Of a DNA stretch of 8,236 bases, positions 1 through 5,811 are shown piece by piece. Below the pieces are notes generated by a model that was not told the origin of the DNA, did not search any database, and saw only the letters and a program-made list of their open reading frames with translations. The stretch is from assembly GCA_003561835.1 (NCBI GenBank), contig PWVN01000158.1, positions 1-8,236 of the forward strand. The letters are read 5' to 3'. Positions within the stretch are counted from its first letter, which is position 1. Each line of letters begins with the position of its first letter. The translations under genes and the position numbers were made by a program. This DNA is from Syntrophomonadaceae bacterium. Lineage in GTDB: Bacteria > Bacillota > Dethiobacteria > PWVN01.

Positions 1-221
1 ACCATCTCCGTTCCGCAAATAACCGCAGCTGTGATGGCCAGCAGGTCTGCCGGCAGTTTCGTGCCGGGAAACCGGTAGAAAACAATGCTGAGAATGATTA
101 AAGCCAGGCCGGTTATCGTCCGATAAAGCCTGGAACTCAGAGCAGCTTGAAATCGGGGCTGGCCTTGTAAAGGGTAAGGGGGCACAGTTGGTTCCCGGTG
201 TTGACTGCTCATCTGCGGCAT
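1..221 (-). CDS. N-terminal part of a membrane protein, possibly P1B-type metal ATPase (partial)
   Basis: The minus strand is open from an ATG at 221 (a second in-frame ATG is at 212) to the window edge, giving about 73 residues; the rest lies outside. An in-frame stop about 60 bases upstream, with no other start codon in between, limits the choice to these two ATGs. Neither has a clear Shine-Dalgarno sequence. The first ~30 residues are polar and basic. They are followed by a hydrophobic stretch (around ITGLALIILSIVFY), a short loop with FPGTKLPAD, and the start of a second hydrophobic segment (LLAITAAVICG). Two closely spaced helices after a short cytoplasmic tail would fit the beginning of a heavy-metal P1B ATPase without an N-terminal metal-binding domain. 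That identification is an inference from general style only, because no diagnostic motif (CPC, DKTGT) lies in the window. It is divergent from rnpB. Confidence 0.4.
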   Translation of the reverse strand, partial: MPQMSSQHREPTVPPYPLQGQPRFQAALSSRLYRTITGLALIILSIVFYRFPGTKLPADLLAITAAVICGTEM

Positions 222-453
222 CTCGCTATTGTTAAAATTTGGCCGGTAAGAATGCGGCTTAAGTCCTGTATGGACCGGAGTTCACACCATCATCTCCAGG
301 GGTATAGCTTCCAGTTATCATCCTTTTTTCATTATATCACCTGTTTTTTAAAGATAAAAGTAGCAAGTTAAAAATACCCATTCGTTCATCTTTCCGTTTC
401 CCGGCTCCCCCGGCTTTATGTGGAGGGAGCCCTCACCGGGACCTCCGCCAATT
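222..453. other. Divergent intergenic region with an unassigned leader
   Basis: This stretch lies between the left-edge gene and rnpB, and no coding frame in it is convincing. On the minus strand the presumed leader (about 324-222) contains a GGAG/CTCC stem closing a loop with ATGATGGTGTGAA. It also has a CCGGT/ACCGG pairing further along. I could not match these to a known riboswitch class. On the rnpB side there is a 7-bp stem, GGCTCCC (403-409) with GGGAGCC (425-431), without a T-run. Confidence 0.35.
331..339 (-). promoter_or_regulatory. Extended -10 promoter for the left-edge membrane protein gene
   Basis: Read on the minus strand, a perfect TATAAT (336 to 331) is preceded by TGa (339-337), which makes an extended -10 element. 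No good -35 is seen at the usual distance, as is common for extended -10 promoters. Transcription would start near 324 and give a leader of about 100 bases before the ATG at 221. Confidence 0.5.
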
Positions 454-482
454 TTGACTTTTTTCCCTGATTGTGTTATACT
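454..482 (+). promoter_or_regulatory. Sigma-A promoter of rnpB
   Basis: TTGACT (454-459) and TATACT (477-482) are separated by exactly 17 bases. This matches the housekeeping consensus closely and places the transcription start near 489. That is about 20 bases upstream of the P1 helix of the RNase P RNA, so the 5' end is probably trimmed. Confidence 0.8.
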
Positions 483-508
483 CATCTTCCGGCAGATACA
501 GAAGCCTT

Positions 509-870
509 GTTTCAAGCAGGCTGAGCAGCCGCGGGGGCGCCGTTGGCACCCACGAGGAAAGTCCGGGCTCCACAGGGCAGGGTGCTGGGTAACACCCAGT
601 GGGGGCAACCCCAAGGAAAGTGCCACAGAAATCAAACCGCCATCCCCCCGGGATGGTAAGGATGAAACGGTGCGGTAAGAGCGCACCAGCGGCCAGGTGA
701 CTGGCCGGCTAGGCAAACCCCACCTGGAGCAAGACCGAATAGGAGGGAAGATGAAGCGGCCCGCTGAATCCCTCGGGTTGGTCGCTGGAGGCACCGGGCA
801 ACCGGTGCCCTAGATAGATGGCTGCTGCCCCGCAAGGGGAACAGAACCCGGCTTACGGCCTGCTTGAAAC
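509..870 (+). ncRNA. rnpB: RNase P RNA, bacterial class A
   Basis: This is the catalytic RNA of ribonuclease P, which removes 5' leaders from pre-tRNAs. The ends are set by helix P1: GTTTCAAGCAGGC (509-521) pairs perfectly with GCCTGCTTGAAAC (858-870). Conserved regions appear in the right order: GAGGAAAGTCCGGGCTCC (554-571), the P13/P14-like arms with GGCAACCCC, AAAGTGCCACAGAAA, the GAATAGGAGGGAAGATGAAG region, AGATAGATGGCTGCTGCC, and ACAGAACCCGGCTTAC (841-856). The arrangement follows the E. coli-like A type rather than the Bacillus B type, which suits a GC-rich clostridial lineage. The transcript probably begins near 489, so a short precursor tail is likely. The mature 5' end is estimated from P1 and could differ by several bases. 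Confidence 0.97.
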
Positions 871-878
871 CGTCTTTA

Positions 879-907
879 ACGCCATGCCATGCCTGGGCAT
901 GGCGTTT
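879..907 (+). terminator. rnpB: Hairpin after rnpB, weak terminator
   Basis: ACGCCATGCC (879-888) pairs with GGCATGGCGT (896-905), a perfect 10-bp stem with a 7-base loop. It begins eight bases past the end of RNase P RNA. Only three T residues follow (905-907), so termination may be partial and allow read-through into the metallohydrolase gene, for which I see no separate strong promoter. Confidence 0.6.
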
Positions 908-948
908 CACTTGTGAACCACGATCTGGATGAGCGGGAGGGCGAAGGG

Positions 949-1503
949 ATGATGATCTTTGGCAAGCACAGGGGCGGCTCGGCCGCCGGGGACCTGGGGG
1001 ACGGCAGGGCTCTCCTCTACCGGGGGCAGCGGCTGACGGCCAGGATCTCCCACCAGGGCTCCTGCCGGCGGGTAGGGGTTGCCAGAAGGGGCAGCACCCT
1101 GCACATCCAGGCGGGTCCCGGCCATACCGAGGGGGATGTGGAGGCCGCCCTGGGACGCTGGTACAGGAAAGAGGCCCGGCGGCTCATCACGGACCTGGTC
1201 CGGGTTTACACGGCCCGGGCGGGCGCAACCCACAAAAAGATCTTCATCAAGGATCAGAAGACCCGCTGGGGCAGCTGTTCCCGGCAGGGGAACCTGAACT
1301 TCAACTTCCGGCTGGTCATGGCACCCCCGGACATCCTGGAATACATCGTAGCCCACGAAGTCTGCCACCTGGTCCACCAAAACCACTCCCGGGACTACTG
1401 GTCCCTGGTGGCATCCCACTATCCCCGCTTCCGGGAGGCCAGAAAATGGCTGCGCAGCCACGGCCCCGCCCTTCAGGGCACATTTTTTCTTGACACCCCT
1501 TAA
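949..1503 (+). CDS. YgjP/SprT-like (DUF45, M48-type) zinc metallohydrolase
   Basis: A 184-residue cytoplasmic protein without signal peptide or membrane segment. The C-terminal half carries the family signature: WGSCS at residues 107-111, then LNFNFRL, then the zinc site HEVCH (136-140, HExxH type, with Glu137 as catalytic base) and a third likely ligand His146 in NHSRDYW. This layout is that of the YgjP-like metallopeptidase domain family (DUF45). Its members are annotated as M48-type peptidases, although the E. coli relative has been reported to act on UTP, so the true substrate is uncertain. The ATG at 949 is chosen because GGAGG at 936-940 sits 8 bases upstream. An in-frame GTG/ATG nearer 889 would lie inside the rnpB hairpin. 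The final codons overlap the -35 box of the trpB2 promoter. Length is a little below the usual ~230-240 residues, through a short N-terminal region. Confidence 0.88.
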   Translation: MMIFGKHRGGSAAGDLGDGRALLYRGQRLTARISHQGSCRRVGVARRGSTLHIQAGPGHTEGDVEAALGRWYRKEARRLITDLVRVYTARAGATHKKIFIKDQKTRWGSCSRQGNLNFNFRLVMAPPDILEYIVAHEVCHLVHQNHSRDYWSLVASHYPRFREARKWLRSHGPALQGTFFLDTP

Positions 1504-1518
1504 CCCGTATGGTAAAAT
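1490..1518 (+). promoter_or_regulatory. Promoter of the T-box/trpB2 unit
   Basis: A perfect TTGACA (1490-1495) and TAAAAT (1513-1518) with a 17-base spacer give a near-consensus sigma-A promoter. The -35 lies inside the last codons of the metallohydrolase gene, whose stop codon is at 1501-1503. Expected transcription start is near 1525. Such a strong promoter is typical of genes whose control is exerted afterwards by an attenuating leader. Confidence 0.85.
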
Positions 1519-1524
1519 TACTTT

Positions 1525-1818
1525 CAATTACACATGGTAGCCGATGATGGGAACTAGTAAGCAGGCAAGCCCTGCCCAGAGAGCCGGACACATGCTGGAA
1601 GTCCGGTGCTGCGGCCCCTGGTGAATGGATCCCGGAGGATGCTCGGCCGAAGGGTCCCGTAGGCCGACCGGAGCTTTCACCGTTACAGGAAAGCAGGTAT
1701 CGGAGCCAAGAACTCCCGCACCTGAAGCGAGCGGCCCTCCCTGCACCTGCAGGGCCGGGCAAAATGGGTGGCACCACGGGTAATAACCCTCGTCCCAGGA
1801 CGGGGGTTTATTTTTTTT
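1525..1818 (+). promoter_or_regulatory. Tryptophan-specific T-box riboswitch leader
   Basis: The leader binds uncharged tRNA and lets transcription continue when tryptophan is scarce. Stem I base: GGGA (1549-1552) pairs with TCCC (1630-1633). The specifier loop has the AGTA motif (1556-1559) on the 5' side and GAA-TGG-A (1623-1629) on the 3' side, so the specifier codon is UGG (1626-1628), cognate to tRNA-Trp. CAGG/CCTG closes the loop above, followed by an AGAGAG motif and an apical CCGGAC/GTCCGG stem. Stem III is CGGCCCT (1732-1738) with AGGGCCG (1751-1757). The conserved T-box sequence is GGGTGGCACCACGGG (1766-1780), where TGGC pairs with the tRNA 3' end. The core reads CACCACG rather than the commonest CACCGCG, a tolerated variation. 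The element ends in an intrinsic terminator and sits 85 bases before trpB2, which matches the specifier. Confidence 0.95.
1785..1818 (+). terminator. T-box regulated intrinsic terminator
   Basis: AACCCTCGTC (1785-1794) pairs with GACGGGGGTT (1799-1808), with one T-G wobble and a CCAG loop. A run of eight T residues follows at 1811-1818. Its 5' arm follows directly on the T-box sequence, consistent with the competing antiterminator formed when uncharged tRNA-Trp binds. Confidence 0.93.
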
Positions 1819-1903
1819 CAAAAAGGGGGGATTCTCTTGGGATGGCGCCGACGTGAAGGAAGTAGAGTTTAACCATCCAAAAACAAATACAGGAGGGATT
1901 TCC

Positions 1904-3271
1904 ATGCAAACAAAACGAATTTTTCTGGACCAGAAGGACCTGCCCCGCCGCTGGTACAACATCCAGGCGGACCTGCCCACGCCCCTTGATCCCCCCCTGA
2001 ACCCCGCCACAGGGAAGCCCGTCGGCCCCCAGGACCTGGAGAGGGTCTTCCCCATGAGCCTGATCGAGCAGGAGGTCAGCCAGGAGCGGTTCATCGACAT
2101 CCCGGAGGGGGTGCTGGAGAAGCTCCTCCTCTACCGGCCGTCGCCCCTGGCCAGGGCCACGGCCCTGGAGAAGGTCCTGGGCACCCCGGCCCGCATTTAC
2201 TACAAGGACGAGTCGGTGAGCCCCGCCGGCAGCCACAAGCCCAACACGGCCATCCCCCAGGCCTACTACAACAAGGCTTTCGGTATCAAAAAGCTGACCA
2301 CCGAGACGGGGGCGGGCCAGTGGGGGAGCGCCCTCAGCCTGGCCGGGGCCCTCTACGGCCTGGAGGTCAAGGTGTACATGGTCCGGGTCAGCTACGAGCA
2401 GAAGCCCTACAGGCGCCTCATGATGCAGACCTGGGGCGGGAAGTGCGTGCCCAGCCCCAGCAGGGAAACCCAGGTGGGCCGCGCCATCCTGGAGAAGGAT
2501 CCGGACTGTCCCGGCAGCCTGGGGATCGCCATCAGCGAGGCCATCGAAGAGGCCGTCACCACCCCCGATACCCGCTATTCCCTGGGGAGCCTCCTGAATC
2601 ACGTCATACTGCACCAGACCATCATCGGCCTGGAAGCCCAGAAGCAGCTGGAGATCGCCGGCGAGAAGGCTGACGTGGTCATCGGCTGTGTGGGGGGCGG
2701 CAGCAACTTTGCGGGGTTGACCTTCCCCTTTGTGCGGGACAAGATCTTCGGGAAGGAGCTGCGGGTGGTGGCTTCCGAGCCCGCCGCCTGCCCCACCCTG
2801 ACCCGGGCCCCCTTTGCCTACGACTTCGGGGATACGGCCCAGATGACGCCCCTTTTGCCCATGCACAGCCTGGGCCATTCCTTCGTGCCGCCCTCCATCC
2901 ATGCCGGCGGCCTGCGCTACCACGGGGTGGCCCCCCTCATCAGCCGGCTGGTCCTGGACGGCCTGGTGGAACCTAAGTCCTACCACCAGCTGAAGACCTA
3001 TGAGGCCGGGATCCTCTGGGCCCGCACCGAGGGGACCATCCCGGCCCCGGAAACCTGCCACGCCATCGCCGCTGCCGTGGAAGAGGCCAAACAGGCCCGG
3101 GAGGAAGGGAAGGAGAAGGTGATCCTCTTCAACTTCAGCGGCCACGGCCTTTTGGACCTGACAGGGTATGATTCCTACCTGAGCAACAGTCTGACGGATT
3201 ACAGCCTGCCGGAGGAGGAAATCCAGAAAGCCCTGGAGGAACTGGCAGCCTACCCCAAGCCCGGACAGTAA
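1904..3271 (+). CDS. trpB2: Tryptophan synthase beta chain, TrpB2 type
   Basis: A 455-residue PLP enzyme that condenses indole with L-serine to make L-tryptophan. It belongs to the TrpB2 subfamily, longer than ordinary TrpB (~390-400). Visible motifs are AGSHKPNTA with the PLP-binding Lys112, TETGAGQWG with catalytic Glu134 (Trp in place of the His of TrpB1), CVGGGSN (262-268) for the PLP phosphate, the TrpB2-typical [21 protein letters not shown] block (321-341), and a C-terminal SGHGLLDL (412-419). The start is ATG 1904, with AGGAGG at 1891-1896, 7 bases upstream; an upstream GTG at 1853 has no such site. No trpA or other trp gene is adjacent. TrpB2 enzymes are known to lack the usual partner-binding features and are often proposed to salvage free indole. 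Here the UGG T-box leader shows that the cell treats it as a tryptophan-supply gene. Confidence 0.95.
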   Translation: MQTKRIFLDQKDLPRRWYNIQADLPTPLDPPLNPATGKPVGPQDLERVFPMSLIEQEVSQERFIDIPEGVLEKLLLYRPSPLARATALEKVLGTPARIYYKDESVSPAGSHKPNTAIPQAYYNKAFGIKKLTTETGAGQWGSALSLAGALYGLEVKVYMVRVSYEQKPYRRLMMQTWGGKCVPSPSRETQVGRAILEKDPDCPGSLGIAISEAIEEAVTTPDTRYSLGSLLNHVILHQTIIGLEAQKQLEIAGEKADVVIGCVGGGSNFAGLTFPFVRDKIFGKELRVVASEPAACPTLTRAPFAYDFGDTAQMTPLLPMHSLGHSFVPPSIHAGGLRYHGVAPLISRLVLDGLVEPKSYHQLKTYEAGILWARTEGTIPAPETCHAIAAAVEEAKQAREEGKEKVILFNFSGHGLLDLTGYDSYLSNSLTDYSLPEEEIQKALEELAAYPKPGQ

Positions 3272-3303
3272 CCGGCAACCCGACTATGTTACCGTGCCCC
3301 TTC

Positions 3304-3338
3304 GACAATACCCGGAGAGAAAATCTCCGGGTATTGTC
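3304..3338. terminator. Perfect 15-bp hairpin after trpB2, probable terminator
   Basis: GACAATACCCGGAGA (3304-3318) and TCTCCGGGTATTGTC (3324-3338) form a perfect 15-bp stem around a GAAAA loop, 32 bases after the trpB2 stop. There is no T-run after it on either strand, so it may terminate inefficiently or protect the 3' end of the mRNA. The AT-rich stretch to about 3410 probably holds the promoter of the next gene. TTAAAG (3365-3370) and TAATAT (3388-3393) at 17 bases is a weak candidate. Confidence 0.6.
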
Positions 3339-3470
3339 TATAAATGACAAGATATGGGTAAAAATTAAAGAAAATGAAATAATGTAATAATATAAACAAA
3401 TTAGCAGGTATAGCCATGACTCCCGGAGAACTATATACAGGCAAAGACGGAGGGAAAAGGAGGAGGACAC

Positions 3471-4508
3471 TTGAGGAAGAGGTTTGTCCTGTTTACGGTG
3501 CTGTTTTTGCTGGCTTTTGCAGCCTTCGGGGCTGCGGTAGGGTGTACCCCCGCGGATGACACCGTACCTCCCCCCGACGAGAACGGTGACGATGATGGAG
3601 AGGAGGAAGCCGCACCGCCGCCCGCGTCTACGGCCCCGGTCTTTATCGTCCTGGCTTCGGGCAGTCCCGGGGGAGCCTACTTCCCCCTGGGAGCCGGTAT
3701 GGCCCAGATAATTTCCAGCAAGGTGGACAATGTGGTGGCCCAGTCGCAATACATGGGGGCATCGGTGGAAAACGCCCGCCTGGTGGCCTCGGGCGAGGCG
3801 GAAATGGCCATGGCCATGGCCAACATCGCCTACAATGCCATCAAGGGAAAGGGCCAGTTTGAGGCCGGCGGGGCCCTGGAGCAGCTGGTGGCCCTTTTCA
3901 ACATGTACCCGGCTCCCCAGCATTTGCTCGTCCCTGCAAATTCCGACATTCAGTCCGTGGCAGACCTGGCGGGCAAGAGGGTCAGCATCGACACAGCGGG
4001 AAGCGACTGTGCCGTAACCTCCGAGATTATCCTGAAAGCGGCCGGAACCTGGGATGATGTGGACGCCCGCAGCCTGTCCCAGCCGGAAGCCGCCGCTGCC
4101 CTGAAGGACGGTGCCGTGGATGCGGTCTTTTAAAATTTCGCTTTGGGTACCGCCGTCATCAACGAGATCCAGTTAACGACGAAGCTTCGCTTTATCCCCA
4201 TCGAAGGGGAATTGCTGGAAGCCATTATCGCAGACCATCCCTACTTCACCAGGGGTTTCATCCCGGCCGGCTCCTATAACGGCCTGGAGGAGGATGTCTC
4301 TACCCTCACCATCGGGAACCTGATGCTGGTTCACAAGGACATGGATGAGGACCTGGCCTATGAAATCGTCAAGGCCATTTTCGACGAGGATTCCCTGAAG
4401 GCCCTGGCGGCCATCCATCCCATCGGAGCTAAGATCAACAGGGAGGCGGGAGGCGACACACCGGTCCCCCTTCACCCCGGTGCAGCCCGTTTTTTTCAGG
4501 GAAACTAA
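3471..4508 (+). pseudogene. TAXI-family TRAP transporter solute-binding lipoprotein, interrupted by in-frame TAA
   Basis: The product would be a secreted, lipid-anchored receptor that delivers a small anionic solute to a TRAP permease. Translation would start at TTG 3471, with AAGGAGG at 3457-3463. A lipoprotein signal follows (basic MRKR, hydrophobic stretch, lipobox AVGC with Cys25), then an acidic/proline-rich linker, then the TAXI domain from about residue 52 (VFIVLASGSPGGAYFPLGAGMA). Codon 221 (4131-4133) is TAA, just after DAVF. The same frame then continues without a gap as NFALGTAVINEIQL, YFTRGFIPAGSY and the typical ending PLHPGAARFF, stopping at 4506-4508. Without the stop the protein would be ~345 residues, normal for the family. 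The junction aligns residue for residue with the usual DAFF(F)..G..AA pattern, so a point nonsense change is more likely than an indel. A TTG at 4143 could start the rest but has no ribosome site and would lack a signal peptide. No TRAP permease gene lies nearby. Confidence 0.85.
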
Positions 4509-4517
4509 GGCAACGGG

Positions 4518-4552
4518 AAGTTTACTTCGGGGTCAGGCCTAAAAGTGAACTT
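4518..4552. repeat. REP-like imperfect inverted repeat A
   Basis: AAGTTTACTT (4518-4527) and AAGTGAACTT (4543-4552) pair in 9 of 10 positions around a loop containing GGGGTCAGGCCTAAA. The phrase GGGGTCAGGCCTAAAAGTG resembles, from memory, dispersed palindromic units found near REP-associated tyrosine transposase genes in many bacteria. Only one copy lies in this window, so its dispersed nature is inferred. It begins 9 bases after the TAXI stop codon. Confidence 0.5.
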
Positions 4553-4597
4553 ACTCAACAACCTCATCTAAAATTTGCGATTTGGCAATTTCTGGTG

Positions 4598-4624
4598 GGA
4601 CATTAGGGACCGTCCCCCCTGTCC
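4598..4624. repeat. REP-like nested palindrome B
   Basis: GGACA (4598-4602) pairs with TGTCC (4620-4624), and inside it GGGAC (4606-4610) pairs with GTCCC (4612-4616). The core GGGACATTAGGGACCGTCCC is the pattern of a widespread bacterial REP-type repeat whose loop region repeats GGGAC. No transposase gene is present here, so this would be a solitary, non-autonomous copy. Confidence 0.55.
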
Positions 4625-4649
4625 GGGGGAAAGAGCAGGGCACGCGTCA

Positions 4650-4718
4650 CCGGCCTGGCCGGCAATTTGGCAGGTAGCAAGAGAGAGACGTCCCCTCTTG
4701 CCGCCGGTTTCTTACCTG
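4650..4718. other. Further inverted repeats between convergent units
   Basis: CCGGCC-T-GGCCGG (4650-4662) is a perfect palindrome. It is followed by a larger stem: CAGGTA (4671-4676) with TACCTG (4713-4718), enclosing GCAAGAG (4677-4683) with CTCTTGC (4695-4701). The second hairpin overlaps the stop codon of the minus-strand gene ending at 4712 and could act in 3' end formation, but it lacks a T-run. It may also belong to the REP-like cluster. Confidence 0.4.
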
Positions 4719-5782
4719 TCCCCAAACCCCAGCTTGCCCAGGAGCAGGTCCACCCGGCAGTTGTCCATCACCTGGCGGTGGGCCAGCTCGATGACCTTCT
4801 TGTCCATGGGCTTGATGTGGCGGCTCAGGTGATGCACCCGTTCGATGGTGGTGTAGGTATCGCTGTGGACCAGGATCACGGGAACCTTCCGCTCCTCGGC
4901 CTTGGCCAGGATCCTCACGTCGGGGTATAATCCCCCCGTCAGGATCAGGACGGAGGTGCTGGTCTCCAGGGCCGTCAGGGCCAGGTCGCTCCGGTCCCCC
5001 CCGGTGATGAAGGCCTTGTTCATGCTGCGCCGCAGGTAGGCCAGGGCGCTCTCCAGGTTCATGGACCCCACCACCACATCCTCCACGATCCGCCCCATCT
5101 GGTCCTCTCCCGCCAGCACCTCGCCTCCCAGGGCCGTCTGGTACTCCAGGACGGTGGGGGCCGTCACCAACGGGTCTTCGGGAATGATCCCCAGTAGTTC
5201 CCCCTTTTTCTCCAGGAGGGGCTTGTAGATGCCCCGGGTCTTATCCAGCAGGATGCGGCGGACATTGTTGAAGATGTGCCCCGTGATTTCCAGGCCCTTG
5301 AAGGTCAGGAGTTTGTTCATGAAGACGGCGGCGTCCAGGCTGTAGTCGTTGATGACCTTGGTCACCACCAGCACCTGGGCCGAGAGGTCGGCGGCCAGGC
5401 GGAAATCGTCCATCTCCAGCCCGGCGGCGGCGAAGGGGGTGGTGCTGCCTTCCACCAGCACCACTTCCGCATCTTTGGCCACCGTTTCGTAGGCATCCAA
5501 TATCTTCTTCTTGATGTTGCCGGGCTCCTGCAGGTGGCAGGTGGAAAGATACAGGGGGCCGGTGCGGAAGGGGGAGATGGTCCCGGGGGGAAGGTCCATC
5601 CCCAGCACCTCGGTCATGAGGGTGATATCCTCGTCAATCCGCCTGTCCGGGTCGCCGCCGCTGCTCTTGGGTTTGAAATAGGCTGTTTTGATCCCTTTTT
5701 CCTGCAGCACCCTGGCCAGCCCCAGAGCCACCACGGATTTGCCGCTTCCCGCTGTTCCCATCAGGTACAGGTTCTTTGGCAT
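4712..5782 (-). CDS. BioD-like P-loop plus DRTGG-domain protein (stand-alone phosphotransacetylase regulatory half)
   Basis: A 356-residue cytoplasmic protein. Residues 1-200 are a BioD/CobB-like P-loop domain: Walker A GTAGSGKS (9-16), a KPKSSGGDPD segment (37-46) like that following the first strand of dethiobiotin synthetases, and VVLVEGSTTP (107-116), the second acidic strand of the fold. Residues ~205-320 form a DRTGG-type domain (FITGGDRSDLALTAL, then VLILTGGLYP and VPVILVHSDTYTT). This pair of domains forms the N-terminal regulatory part of long phosphotransacetylases such as E. coli Pta. The catalytic PTA_PTB domain is absent, so it should not itself make acetyl phosphate, despite database names such as phosphotransacetylase family protein. 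ATG 5782 is chosen for its upstream AGAGGTGG; a GTG at 5815 overlaps the stop of the preceding synthetase gene as GTGA and would add 11 residues. It is co-transcribed with the acyl-CoA synthetase and probably senses nucleotide or metabolite state for it (inference). Confidence 0.85.
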   Translation of the reverse strand: MPKNLYLMGTAGSGKSVVALGLARVLQEKGIKTAYFKPKSSGGDPDRRIDEDITLMTEVLGMDLPPGTISPFRTGPLYLSTCHLQEPGNIKKKILDAYETVAKDAEVVLVEGSTTPFAAAGLEMDDFRLAADLSAQVLVVTKVINDYSLDAAVFMNKLLTFKGLEITGHIFNNVRRILLDKTRGIYKPLLEKKGELLGIIPEDPLVTAPTVLEYQTALGGEVLAGEDQMGRIVEDVVVGSMNLESALAYLRRSMNKAFITGGDRSDLALTALETSTSVLILTGGLYPDVRILAKAEERKVPVILVHSDTYTTIERVHHLSRHIKPMDKKVIELAHRQVMDNCRVDLLLGKLGFGDR

Positions 5783-5811
5783 GCCATCCACCTCTTTCAC
5801 GAAATTATGGA

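Noticed and set aside
222..324. Fluoride (crcB) or T-box riboswitch in the left-edge leader
   Set aside because: Fragments such as GATGGTGTGAA look similar, but the required CTGATG block of the fluoride RNA and the TGGNACC core of a T-box are missing.
418..678. Small plus-strand coding frame over the rnpB 5' half
   Set aside because: It overlaps the promoter and conserved helices of RNase P RNA, which explains the sequence fully.
907..1527. 206-codon open frame on the minus strand opposite the metallohydrolase
   Set aside because: No ribosome site and no recognisable domain. The plus strand has the HExxH zinc site and a good start.
1808..3145. 445-codon open frame on the minus strand opposite trpB2
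   Set aside because: It is a shadow of a GC-rich gene: the protein is Gly/Ala/Asp-rich without recognisable domains, has no ribosome site, and the other strand encodes a textbook TrpB2.
4131..4133. Selenocysteine or pyrrolysine recoding at the TAXI stop
   Set aside because: Those use TGA and TAG, and this codon is TAA. The family has no conserved special residue at this position as far as I know.
4128..4145. Programmed frameshift in the TAXI gene
   Set aside because: The reading frame is identical before and after the stop, so no shift is needed to rejoin the two halves.
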